DNA of 23,317 nt. Origin: an uncultured Oscillospiraceae bacterium (GTDB lineage: Bacteria > Bacillota > Clostridia > Oscillospirales > Ruminococcaceae). Each line of letters begins with the position of its first letter. The stretch's first letter is position 1. The notes beneath the pieces were generated by a model, which saw only the letters and a list, made by a program, of their open reading frames with translations, searched no databases and was not told where the DNA came from. The position numbers and the translations under genes were made by a program. This document shows positions 15,338 through 23,225 of the stretch, piece by piece. The stretch covers positions 1 to 23,317 of the forward strand of contig CAKSGA010000026.1 in NCBI GenBank assembly GCA_934454435.1, written 5' to 3'.

Positions 15338-16042
15338 ATGAACAGCGAAAAGATCCACAAGCTGGTAGGAACAGGACTTCTGACAGCACTGGTTGCCGTC
15401 GTTTACTTTCTGACGATGGGAATTACGGTAGGTCCGTTCAACATTACGTTTGCGCTCATTCCGATAGTAGTCGGGGCGGCGCTGTACGGCTGGGCTGCAG
15501 GCGGCTGGCTGGGACTGGTTTTCGGTGCGATGGTACTGTTCACCGGCGGCGCTAATGCGTTCCTGGTGATAAACGTTCCCGGCACCATAATCACGGTCCT
15601 GGTAAAGGGTGCGGCTTCCGGTATCGTTCCGGGGCTGATATTCAAGGCGTTCGACAAGCACGACCATCACCTGGCTTCCGTGCTGTCAAAGTCCGTTGAC
15701 TCTGCACTCGACAGCGGCAGGAAGGAGCTCGCTCCGGGGCTCATTTACAGCACCCTCAGCAAGAGAAGCAGACTGCCTGCAACGGTATGCGCAGCTGCTG
15801 CGGCTCCTATTGTGAACACGGGTATATTCCTGCTGGGCTGCCTTGCGTTCTTCATGAGTACTATAAGCGAATGGGCGGCAGGCGCAGGTATCGAGAACGC
15901 CGGCGTATACATGGTAACGGCATTCGTTGGCGTGAACTTCCTGGTAGAGCTGGGCACCAATCTCCTGCTGAGCTCCGTGATAGTAAGAATTGTGGACATT
16001 GCAAAGAACAAGCTGTTTGTGACCCGCAAGCAGGTCATATAA
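15338..16042 (+). CDS. ECF transporter S component, possibly for pantothenate
   Basis: A 234-residue membrane protein with about six hydrophobic segments, typical of substrate-binding S components of energy-coupling-factor vitamin transporters. Features are a basic N-terminus, the segment GITVGPFNITFALIPIVVGA and the loop GLVFGAMVLFTGG. A hydrophilic loop (about residues 105-145) is longer than in most S components. The ATPase and T subunits are not in the window, so it would use a shared ECF module encoded elsewhere. coaX follows 16 bases later with no terminator, so pantothenate is the likely substrate; this rests on gene order only. An AAGGAGG site sits upstream of the start. Confidence 0.88.
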   Translation: MNSEKIHKLVGTGLLTALVAVVYFLTMGITVGPFNITFALIPIVVGAALYGWAAGGWLGLVFGAMVLFTGGANAFLVINVPGTIITVLVKGAASGIVPGLIFKAFDKHDHHLASVLSKSVDSALDSGRKELAPGLIYSTLSKRSRLPATVCAAAAAPIVNTGIFLLGCLAFFMSTISEWAAGAGIENAGVYMVTAFVGVNFLVELGTNLLLSSVIVRIVDIAKNKLFVTRKQVI

Positions 16043-16058
16043 AATTAAAGGAGCAGCA

Positions 16059-16826
16059 ATGATACTTGCGATAGATATAGGCAATACGAATATCGTCCTC
16101 GGCTGTGCGGATAACGACCGCATACTCTTCCGGGAGCGCCTTGCGACAGTACAGCGTGAGACTTCGCTGGAGTACGCAGTAAAGATAAAGGCGGCGCTGG
16201 ATATAAATGATATCAGCCGCAGCGATATCAGCGGAGCCGTTATTTCTTCAGTAGTGCCGTCAGTCACCAGCACAGTGAGAGCGGCGGTGGAAAAGCTGGT
16301 GGACGGGCGCATCATGATAGTAGGTCCCGGCATAAAGACCGGGCTCTCGATACAGATAGACAACCCGGCACAGCTCGGCAGCGACCTTGTCGTGGACGCC
16401 GTTGCAGGTATACATGATTACCCGGTGCCGCAGATACTCATCGACATGGGCACTGCGACCACGTTTTCAGTCATCGACAGGAACCGCACATATATCGGCG
16501 GGCTTATTACCACCGGCGTGGCGGTATCCGCAGACGCACTGAACTCCCGCACGGCTCAGCTCCCCAAAATAGCCTACGAGAAGCCCAGGCGGGTGATATG
16601 CAGCAACACAGTTGACTGTATCAAGAGCGGCATAATGTACTCCAACGCCTGCGCTATCGATGGCATTATCGAGCGCATCGAAGAGGAACTCGGCGAAAAG
16701 ACGACCGTTATCGCCACCGGCGGACTTGCACAGGTGGTCGTTCCCCTCTGCCGCCACGAAATAATCTATGATGACGACCTTCTCTTAAAGGGACTTATGC
16801 TCATCTGGAACAAGAACACGAAATAA
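16059..16826 (+). CDS. coaX: Type III pantothenate kinase
   Basis: Cytoplasmic enzyme for the first step of coenzyme A synthesis, phosphorylating pantothenate. It has 255 residues, the usual length. It shows the ASKHA phosphate-binding start MILAIDIGNTN (Asp6, Asn9, Asn11), the pantothenate-site segment NPAQLGSDLVVDAVAG (from about residue 102), and the second phosphate motif DMGTATT (129-135). The usual GADR tetrad reads GSDL here, a variation I believe also occurs in other Clostridia. The ribosome binding site is AAAGGAG. It is the second gene of an operon with the ECF S component and ends at a perfect terminator. Confidence 0.95.
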   Translation: MILAIDIGNTNIVLGCADNDRILFRERLATVQRETSLEYAVKIKAALDINDISRSDISGAVISSVVPSVTSTVRAAVEKLVDGRIMIVGPGIKTGLSIQIDNPAQLGSDLVVDAVAGIHDYPVPQILIDMGTATTFSVIDRNRTYIGGLITTGVAVSADALNSRTAQLPKIAYEKPRRVICSNTVDCIKSGIMYSNACAIDGIIERIEEELGEKTTVIATGGLAQVVVPLCRHEIIYDDDLLLKGLMLIWNKNTK

Positions 16827-16850
16827 ACATCTGACCTTACAATACACAGG

Positions 16851-16878
16851 ATCGCTGTCGGAAACGACAGCGATTTTT
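16851..16878 (+). terminator. Rho-independent terminator after coaX
   Basis: ATCGCTGTCG (16851-16860), GAAA tetraloop, CGACAGCGAT (16865-16874), then TTTT. This is a perfect 10-bp stem with a stable loop. Confidence 0.95.
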
Positions 16879-16921
16879 GTTTCTGCGAAGAGATCAATTA
16901 CGAATTATACCTCTCCCCCTC

Positions 16922-16950
16922 TTGATTTTCTGACTAAAAGTGTATATAAT
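16922..16950 (+). promoter_or_regulatory. Promoter of nadE
   Basis: TTGATT (16922-16927), a 17-base spacer and TATAAT (16945-16950). A second TATAAT follows at 16952-16957, giving two candidate -10 boxes. The AAGGAG site (16974-16979) lies eight bases before the start codon. Confidence 0.82.
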
Positions 16951-16987
16951 ATATAATGGATAACAATATAAATAAGGAGCACAACAA

Positions 16988-18901
16988 ATGAAGGACGGAT
17001 TTATAAAAGTCGCTGCCGGGACGCCGGATATAAAGGTAGCAGACTGCGAATATAACTGCGCACAGCTCATGGAGCTCATCGACAGGGCTCACGCCGGGGG
17101 CGTGCGCATTCTGGTCCTGCCGGAGCTCTGCATGACCGGCTACACCTGCCAGGATCTCTTTTTCCAGCAGGCTCTTCTGGACGGCGCACTGGAGGCTCTC
17201 AGGAAGATCACGGAGCACTCCGCCGGGCTGGATATGCTGATCACTGTCGGCTGCCCGCTCAGGTTCAGGGGGGAGCTTTATAACTGCGCCGCCGTTATAA
17301 AGGACGGCAGGGTACTGGGAGTGATCCCGAAGAAATTCCTGCCGAACTACAACGAATTCTATGAGAAGCGCCACTTCACCCCCGCCCCCGAGGGCGAGTT
17401 CGATATGGAGCTCTTCGGGGAGAAGGTGCCGTTCGGACTTGGGCTGCTGTTTGAGTGCAATGAGCTGCCGGAACTGGTCTTTGCCGCAGAGATATGCGAG
17501 GACCTCTGGGCGGCGGAACCCCCGAGCATTTCCCTTGCCCTGGGCGGTGCGTCCGTAATTGCGAACCTCTCCGCCAGCAACGAGACCATCGGCAAGGACG
17601 CCTACCGCCGGGAGCTGGTTTCCAGCCAGTCCGCAAGACTTCTGTGCGGGTACGTATACGCCAGCGCAGGCTCCGGGGAGAGCACCCAGGATCTCGTTTT
17701 CAGCGGGCACGACATCATCGCAGAGAACGGAATAGTTCTCGCCGAAAGCAGGCTGTACTCCACCGGGCTCACCGTCACCGAGATAGACGTTGCCAGGCTC
17801 GCAGAGGAGCGCCGCCGCAACACCAGCTTCACCGGCGGAGTTCGTCAGGGAATGCGCCGCATTCCGTTCAGCATGGGCGTAAAGGAAACCGTGCTGACCC
17901 GCACGGTCAGGACCACGCCGTTCGTGCCGGATACCTCCGCTGAAACGGACAAGCGCTGCGAGGATATCCTCACCATGCAGGCTCACGGACTTGAAAAGCG
18001 TATCCGCCACACCAATGCCAAAACCCTCGTTATCGGTATCTCCGGCGGCCTGGACTCCACACTGGCGCTGCTGGTATGCGTGGAGGCAATGAAGCTGCTG
18101 GGACGTCCGGCCTCCGACATAGTTGCGGTGACGATGCCCTGCTTCGGTACCACAAAGCGCACCAGAAGCAACGCAGAGCGTCTTTGCGAGCTCCTGGGAA
18201 CGCAGCTCAGGGTGATAGACATCGCAGCTTCTGTAAGGCAGCATTTCATTGATATAGGGCATGACGAGAGCGTCCACAACGTGGTGTATGAAAACGGCCA
18301 GGCAAGGGAGCGCACGAAGATACTCATGGACCTTGCAAACGCCGAGAACGGCATGGTAGTAGGCACCGGCGACCTTTCCGAGCTGGCGCTGGGCTGGGCT
18401 ACCTACAACGGCGACCATATCTCCATGTACGGCGTGAACGCTTCCGTCCCCAAGACCCTGGTGCGCCATATCGTGAGATACTACGCAGGCACAGTAGGCA
18501 GCGCAGAGCTGCGGGACGTCCTGATGAGCATATTCGACACGCCGGTGAGCCCCGAACTTCTCCCGGCGGACGAAAACGGAAATATAGCACAGATAACAGA
18601 GGATCTTGTGGGTCCGTACGAGCTCCACGACTTCTTCCTGTACAACGGTATCAGATGGGGTTTCCCGCCGAAAAAGGTGTTCCGCCTGGCGGAGTACGCC
18701 TTCGCCGGAAGCTACGACCAGGAAACTATCCTGAAATGGCTCAGGACGTTCTACCGCAGGTTCTTCTCGCAGCAGTTCAAGCGGAGCTGCCTGCCGGACG
18801 GCGTGAAGGTCGGCTCTGTCACCCTCTCACCCCGTGGCGACTGGAGAATGCCCAGCGACGCTTCCTCCGCCCTCTGGCTGAAGGAGCTGGACCAGCTCTG
18901 A
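16988..18901 (+). CDS. nadE: Glutamine-dependent NAD+ synthetase
   Basis: Makes NAD+ from nicotinate adenine dinucleotide and ATP, with ammonia released from glutamine. The 637-residue chain holds both halves. The N-terminal nitrilase-fold amidase shows its triad: Glu46 in VLPELCMTGY, Lys115 in VIPKKFLPNYNEF and Cys170 in EICEDLW. The C-terminal synthetase carries the PP-loop SGGLDS (352-357) and the segment GTGDLSELALGWATYNGDH. Length and order match the actinobacterial/Clostridial two-domain enzyme. A membrane-protein gene follows after 32 bases and no terminator is seen, so nadE may lead a transcript continuing toward polA. Confidence 0.97.
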   Translation: MKDGFIKVAAGTPDIKVADCEYNCAQLMELIDRAHAGGVRILVLPELCMTGYTCQDLFFQQALLDGALEALRKITEHSAGLDMLITVGCPLRFRGELYNCAAVIKDGRVLGVIPKKFLPNYNEFYEKRHFTPAPEGEFDMELFGEKVPFGLGLLFECNELPELVFAAEICEDLWAAEPPSISLALGGASVIANLSASNETIGKDAYRRELVSSQSARLLCGYVYASAGSGESTQDLVFSGHDIIAENGIVLAESRLYSTGLTVTEIDVARLAEERRRNTSFTGGVRQGMRRIPFSMGVKETVLTRTVRTTPFVPDTSAETDKRCEDILTMQAHGLEKRIRHTNAKTLVIGISGGLDSTLALLVCVEAMKLLGRPASDIVAVTMPCFGTTKRTRSNAERLCELLGTQLRVIDIAASVRQHFIDIGHDESVHNVVYENGQARERTKILMDLANAENGMVVGTGDLSELALGWATYNGDHISMYGVNASVPKTLVRHIVRYYAGTVGSAELRDVLMSIFDTPVSPELLPADENGNIAQITEDLVGPYELHDFFLYNGIRWGFPPKKVFRLAEYAFAGSYDQETILKWLRTFYRRFFSQQFKRSCLPDGVKVGSVTLSPRGDWRMPSDASSALWLKELDQL

Positions 18902-18933
18902 ACCGCTGACCCTTTGATCTTTGGAGTGTAATT

Positions 18934-19545
18934 ATGTTGGAAGGAATAAAAAAGCGTCTGCTTCATTTTGACACAGACGGCGTGAGCGTTATATCAGACT
19001 TCGTTTCCGCAAGGCAGCGGCGTGCAGGTATCCTCCGCAGGGTGGTACATGCCTGCTTTTATATTCAGTGTGCGGCAGCGCTGGTCTGCGTTGTCCTCGG
19101 CTTTGCGGCGGGGGGAGCTTTCCCCGGCGTGCTGCTCACCGTGGGCGCACTTGCTTCGGCGGCGGCTGCGCTGGCTGCCGTCCCCGGCGACCAGATGATA
19201 GCTGCGGTGAGCTGCTCCCTTGACCTCGTGTATGCGGTGATATGCTTCATTGCGGGGGGAGTGTTCACGCCCTGCGGCGTTATAATGATGTTTTCCGCCC
19301 TGGCGGCGCTGTGCGGTTCGCTGGCGGGATATTTCAGGGGATTTCTGCTGAACTTCCCCGCTTCCGGCATTACGCCGGGGGACTATACCCTGACGGGAGC
19401 TTCGCCCGCACCCGTTCCCCGGGAAAAGCCCGTGCCGCAGGAGGCTCCGCAGCCGGTGAGGTCGGAGCTCATGCTGGTGGCAGAACAGGTGGCGCAGATA
19501 ATGAATGCGCCCCGTGACAACGATGGAAAGGAGCATGCTCAATGA
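18934..19545 (+). CDS. Four-helix membrane protein of unknown function
   Basis: A 203-residue protein. A soluble start with the basic stretch RQRRAGILRR is followed by four hydrophobic segments (about residues 40-60, 64-82, 88-109 and 112-133). The tail is proline-rich and charged (about residues 150-203) and ends DNDGKEHAQ. I do not recognise the family. The ribosome binding site is GGAG seven bases before the start. Its last codons overlap the start of the Gx transporter gene in ATGA, so the two are probably made together and may interact in the membrane; that is inference from coupling alone. Confidence 0.78.
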   Translation: MLEGIKKRLLHFDTDGVSVISDFVSARQRRAGILRRVVHACFYIQCAAALVCVVLGFAAGGAFPGVLLTVGALASAAAALAAVPGDQMIAAVSCSLDLVYAVICFIAGGVFTPCGVIMMFSALAALCGSLAGYFRGFLLNFPASGITPGDYTLTGASPAPVPREKPVPQEAPQPVRSELMLVAEQVAQIMNAPRDNDGKEHAQ

Positions 19546-20123
19546 ACCTGAAGGTCCGTAAAGTCGCACTGTGTGCGCTGTTTATCTGCATTGCAGCGGT
19601 GCTTTCGGCCGTTGAAACATGGCTGCCTCCCATCTGCCCGCTGCCGGGGGTCCGGGTCGGTCTGGGGAACATCGTGACGATGTTCATGCTTTACATAGGC
19701 GGCAGATGGAGCAGCGCTGAAACTATGGCGGTGGTGATAATCCGCTGTTTCGTTGCGGCGTTCATCACGGGCATGGTCATGAACCTTTTCTACGGCGTGA
19801 TGGGCGGGATATGCTCCCTGGGGACCATGCTGCTCCTGCGGCGCTTACTCCCCAAAAAGGACCGTGAGAACTGGCTCCCGGTGGTGGGCGTAGGCGGAGC
19901 AATAGCACATATCGCCGGACAGCTGCTCACGGCGGTGATAATCTATAATAATATCTACGTGCTCGCCTATACGCCGATACTTCTTGCTTCGGCTATAATC
20001 GGCGGAGCTTTCACAGGGATATGCACACTGCTGCTTCTGAAGAAGCTCAGCCCCAACGTACTGAACGATATCCGCATGAATGACATAGCCCCGGCTCCCA
20101 AGGCAAACCCGAAGGAGCTCTGA
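19542..20123 (+). CDS. Gx transporter family membrane protein (formerly 'heptaprenyl diphosphate synthase component I')
   Basis: A 193-residue protein with about five to six transmembrane segments and the family signature PGVRVGLGNIVT (35-46). The fold resembles ECF S components. The older name as a heptaprenyl diphosphate synthase subunit comes from a distant resemblance and has little support, so I do not assign a substrate. It overlaps the four-helix protein upstream by four bases and ends 40 bases before polA. Confidence 0.88.
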   Translation: MNLKVRKVALCALFICIAAVLSAVETWLPPICPLPGVRVGLGNIVTMFMLYIGGRWSSAETMAVVIIRCFVAAFITGMVMNLFYGVMGGICSLGTMLLLRRLLPKKDRENWLPVVGVGGAIAHIAGQLLTAVIIYNNIYVLAYTPILLASAIIGGAFTGICTLLLLKKLSPNVLNDIRMNDIAPAPKANPKEL

Positions 20124-20163
20124 CGTAAATCCGCCTGCGGTCTGACAAAGGAGAACCAAGGAA

Positions 20164-22683
20164 ATGAAGCTGCTTGTAATAGACGGAAACAGCATAATGA
20201 ACCGTGCGTACTACGGCATACGCCTGCTCACCAACAAAAAGGGCATGCCCACCAATGCGCTGACCGGTTTCATGAACATCTACCTGAAACTGCTCAAGGA
20301 GGAGCAGCCTGACCGCATAGCCGTGGCGTTCGACCTCCATGCGCCGACGTTCCGCCACAAGATGTATGCGGAGTACAAGGGCACCCGCCACGGAATGCCG
20401 GATGAGCTTCGGGCGCAGATGCCGGTCATAAAGCAGCTCCTGACCTCCCTCGGCGTCACCATAGTCGAGAAAGAGGGCTTTGAAGCGGACGACATCATCG
20501 GCACCCTCTCCCACGAAGCCGAGAAACAGGGGGGCTGCTGCACCATATCCACCGGTGACCGGGACAGCTTCCAGCTGATAACCGACAAGGTGACGGTAAG
20601 GCTCGCCACCAACAGGGAGGACGTCCTCTACACCCCGGAAAAGATAGGCGAGGTCTACGGCGTGACCCCACGGGAAATGCTGGAGGTCAAGACCCTGATG
20701 GGGGACAGCTCCGACAATATCCCCGGCGTGCCCGGCGTTGGCGAAAAGACCGCCCTGGGACTTATTCAGAAGTATCACACAGTGCAGTATATCTACGATA
20801 ACCTTGCGGATATCGAGGTCACAAAGGGAGTACGCACCAAGCTGGAAAACGGAAAGGATAGCGCAGAACTCAGCCGTAAACTTGCCGAGATAACACTGGA
20901 AGCCCCCGTGCCGCTGAATATGGACGAATACGCCGTCAGGTCCGGCGACCCGGCTCAGGCGGCGGGGATACTCACCGAGATGGAAATGTTCAGCGTGCTG
21001 AAAAAGCTCGGTCTGGACAGGACGGCTCCCGCTAAGGTAGTGATATCCGGCGAAAATACCGCTCAGGAAGCTCCGGCGGAGCCGGAGGAGCCCGCACAGC
21101 CCGCCGCTGACGTCCCGGAGTTCGACCCCGGCGCTTATGAGGTCGCTATGGTGGGCGGCGAGATCAGGGTGTTCCTTGACGGGAAGCCTGTAGCCGGCGC
21201 TCTGCCGGAGCTGCTTTCCTCCGACACGCCAAAGCGTACCGACGACGCAAAGGCGCTGTATTCCTGCTGCATGAAAAACGGCATGGAGCTGCGGAACGTC
21301 ATTTTCGACGCCACACTTGCAGGGTACCTGCTGAACGTCAACTCCAACGACTACAGCGTTGAACGCCTGTGCGCAGAATACGGCGTGACGTTCAGCGAGG
21401 AACGGCTGGGCGAGTCGCTGTTCCTGCTCAACAGGGCGCTCTGGGAGAAGCTCCATGCCGAGGGAATGTACGGCGTGCTGGCGGATATAGAGCTCCCTCT
21501 CGCAGAGGTGCTGAGTTCCATGGAGCTTGCGGGCATAAGGCTCGACACCGCCGCACTCCACGATTTCGGCGAGGAGCTGCTGCCGAAGATAGATGGCCTG
21601 GCGCAGGAAATTTACGCCGCTGCAGGTCATGAGTTCAACATCGGCTCGCCGAAGCAGCTTTCAGTCGTGCTGTTTGAGGAGCTGGGGCTTCCCGCCGGGA
21701 AGAAACGCAAGACCGGCTACTCCACCGACGCCGACACCCTTGAAGCGCTCCGGGACAAGCACCCGGTGATCCCGCTGATATTCGAGTACCGCACGCTGAC
21801 GAAGCTCTACAACACTTATGTAAAGGGACTTGAAGCGGCGGTCAGCCCTGACGGGCGAATGCACACCACATTCAAGCAGACCGAGACCCGCACCGGGCGC
21901 ATTTCCTCCGCCGAGCCGAATATACAGAACATTCCCGTGCGCACCGAGATAGGGCGCAACTTCCGCAGGTTTTTCACCGCCGGCGAGGGAATGCTCCTTG
22001 CGGACGCCGACTACAGCCAGATCGAGCTCCGGGTGCTCGCCCATCTTTCCGGCGACAAGGCGATGATAAAGACCTTCTGCGAGGGCGGAGATATCCACAC
22101 AGAAACAGCGGCGAGCGTCCTCGGGCTTCCGCCGGAGTGGATAACCCCGGAGCAGCGCCGCAGCGCAAAGGCGGTAAATTTCGGCATCGTGTACGGTATC
22201 GGGGCGTTCTCTCTGGCAAAGGACATAAACGTTTCAGTTGCCGAAGCCAGACGCTATATCGACGACTACCTGACCCATTATTCCGGTGTTAAGGCGTACA
22301 TGGACAAGGTGACCAAGAGCGCCGAGAAGGACGGCTGGGCGGTCACGATGTTCGGGCGCAGGCGCTTTATTCCGGAGATACTCTCCACCAACAAAACGGT
22401 CAGGGCGCTGGGAAAGCGCATAGCGATGAACACCCCCATTCAGGGCACGGCGGCGGATATCATCAAGATAGCCATGGTGAGGGTCTACCGCAGGCTGAAA
22501 GCGGAGCTCCCCGAGGCACGGCTGATACTTCAGGTGCACGATGAGCTTATAGTCGAGGCCCCCGAGGCGCAGGCAGCCCGGGCAGCGCAGATACTGACGG
22601 AGGAAATGCAGGGCGCTGTGAAGCTCGCAGTACCTCTCACCGCCGACGCAAAGGAGGGCAAGAGCTGGTATGAAGCCCACTGA
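20164..22683 (+). CDS. polA: DNA polymerase I, proofreading site absent
   Basis: Repair and Okazaki-fragment polymerase, 839 residues. The 5' nuclease domain fills about residues 1-280 (DGNSIMNRAYYG, FEADDIIGT, TGDRDSFQL, GDSSDNIPGVPGVGEKTA). The middle (about 300-440) corresponds to the 3'-5' exonuclease fold but is shortened and lacks the DxE pair, so no proofreading is expected. The polymerase part has TRTGRISSAEPNIQNIP, motif A with Asp616 (DYSQIELR), the O-helix with Arg665, Lys669, Phe673 and Tyr677, and motif C QVHDELIVE with Asp793. Phe673 at the position of E. coli Phe762 predicts discrimination against dideoxynucleotides. An AAAGGAG site lies upstream. The 3' end overlaps rimI by 14 bases. 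Confidence 0.97.
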   Translation: MKLLVIDGNSIMNRAYYGIRLLTNKKGMPTNALTGFMNIYLKLLKEEQPDRIAVAFDLHAPTFRHKMYAEYKGTRHGMPDELRAQMPVIKQLLTSLGVTIVEKEGFEADDIIGTLSHEAEKQGGCCTISTGDRDSFQLITDKVTVRLATNREDVLYTPEKIGEVYGVTPREMLEVKTLMGDSSDNIPGVPGVGEKTALGLIQKYHTVQYIYDNLADIEVTKGVRTKLENGKDSAELSRKLAEITLEAPVPLNMDEYAVRSGDPAQAAGILTEMEMFSVLKKLGLDRTAPAKVVISGENTAQEAPAEPEEPAQPAADVPEFDPGAYEVAMVGGEIRVFLDGKPVAGALPELLSSDTPKRTDDAKALYSCCMKNGMELRNVIFDATLAGYLLNVNSNDYSVERLCAEYGVTFSEERLGESLFLLNRALWEKLHAEGMYGVLADIELPLAEVLSSMELAGIRLDTAALHDFGEELLPKIDGLAQEIYAAAGHEFNIGSPKQLSVVLFEELGLPAGKKRKTGYSTDADTLEALRDKHPVIPLIFEYRTLTKLYNTYVKGLEAAVSPDGRMHTTFKQTETRTGRISSAEPNIQNIPVRTEIGRNFRRFFTAGEGMLLADADYSQIELRVLAHLSGDKAMIKTFCEGGDIHTETAASVLGLPPEWITPEQRRSAKAVNFGIVYGIGAFSLAKDINVSVAEARRYIDDYLTHYSGVKAYMDKVTKSAEKDGWAVTMFGRRRFIPEILSTNKTVRALGKRIAMNTPIQGTAADIIKIAMVRVYRRLKAELPEARLILQVHDELIVEAPEAQAARAAQILTEEMQGAVKLAVPLTADAKEGKSWYEAH

Positions 22684-23089
22684 CGATAAATTCACCCAGC
22701 TCGACCGCATAGAGCAGGAATGCTTCCATGGAAGCTGGACTTCCGAAACGCTGCTTTCCGAGCTCAACAGCCCGCTGAACGTCCTTGTGACTGAGGAGCG
22801 CAGCGGCGTGGCGGTCGGCTTTGCGCTGGGGCGTGTCGTGGCGGACGAGGGGGAGCTGTTCCAGATAGCGGTGCTCCCGGAGTTCCGCAGGCAGGGCATA
22901 GCAGAGCGGCTGCTGGCAAGTCTGCATGAAGGAATGAAGCGGCGTGGAGCGGCGTGCTGCTTCCTTGAGGTCCGCAGCAGGAATGTTCCTGCGATAGCGC
23001 TGTACGAAAAGGCAGGCTACGTCTACATTTCCACCCGCAGGAACTACTACCCTGACGATGACGCAAGGATATATAAGTTCGAGATGTGA
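22670..23089 (+). CDS. rimI: Ribosomal-protein-alanine N-acetyltransferase
   Basis: A 139-residue GNAT enzyme expected to acetylate a protein N-terminus, classically ribosomal protein S18. The acetyl-CoA loop is IAVLPEFRRQGIAERLL (66-82). The RimI-specific end is LEVRSRNVPAIALYEKAGY, then RRNYYPDDDARIYKF. It starts inside the end of polA (14-base overlap, different frame), so expression depends on the polA transcript. In related genomes rimI usually sits with tsaE and tsaB; those are not in the window. The stop codon merges with an A-run that leads into a hairpin. Confidence 0.92.
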   Translation: MKPTDDKFTQLDRIEQECFHGSWTSETLLSELNSPLNVLVTEERSGVAVGFALGRVVADEGELFQIAVLPEFRRQGIAERLLASLHEGMKRRGAACCFLEVRSRNVPAIALYEKAGYVYISTRRNYYPDDDARIYKFEM

Positions 23090-23113
23090 AAAAAGGCGGA
23101 TACAGTATCCGCC
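23089..23113 (-). terminator. Terminator facing the minus strand
   Basis: GGCGGA-TACAGTA-TCCGCC (23095-23113) is preceded on the plus strand by AAAAAA (23089-23094) and has no T-run after it. Read on the minus strand it is a stem followed by six T, so it would stop transcription arriving from the right and not that of rimI. The stem could be extended by the inner TAC/GTA pairs. Confidence 0.65.
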
Positions 23114-23126
23114 CTGTATAGTACAA

Positions 23127-23153
23127 ATGGGCTGCGAAAATCTCGCAGCCCAT
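23127..23153. repeat. Perfect inverted repeat with 11-bp arms
   Basis: ATGGGCTGCGA (23127-23137), loop AAATC, TCGCAGCCCAT (23143-23153). There is no T-run on either side, so it is not a simple terminator. It is one of a row of palindromes that fill the end of the window. Confidence 0.75.
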
Positions 23154-23163
23154 AAGAGACCGT

Positions 23164-23190
23164 CGAAAAATCCCCGTTGGGGCTTTTTCG
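23164..23190. terminator. Symmetrical hairpin, possible two-way terminator
   Basis: CGAAAAA-t-CCCC, loop GTT, GGGG-c-TTTTTCG: the arms pair with one T/C mismatch. A GC core followed by T5 exists on both strands, so it could terminate rimI transcripts on the plus strand and incoming transcripts on the minus strand, although the GC core is only four pairs. Confidence 0.55.
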
Positions 23191-23204
23191 CCGAACTATC
23201 CACT

Positions 23205-23223
23205 GGCATGACATAGTCATGCC
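23205..23223. repeat. Perfect inverted repeat, 8-bp arms
   Basis: GGCATGAC-ATA-GTCATGCC. Its role is unknown. It lies between the hairpin at 23164-23190 and the foldback at the window edge. Confidence 0.6.
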
Positions 23224-23225
23224 TC

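Noticed and set aside
16934..18628. 564-codon minus-strand frame opposite nadE
   Set aside because: It has no motifs, and nadE on the other strand is complete with all catalytic residues. Long antisense frames are common in GC-rich coding DNA.
20047..21630. 527-codon minus-strand frame opposite polA
   Set aside because: It is a shadow of polA; rich in His, Arg and Cys, with no domain pattern and no ribosome binding site.
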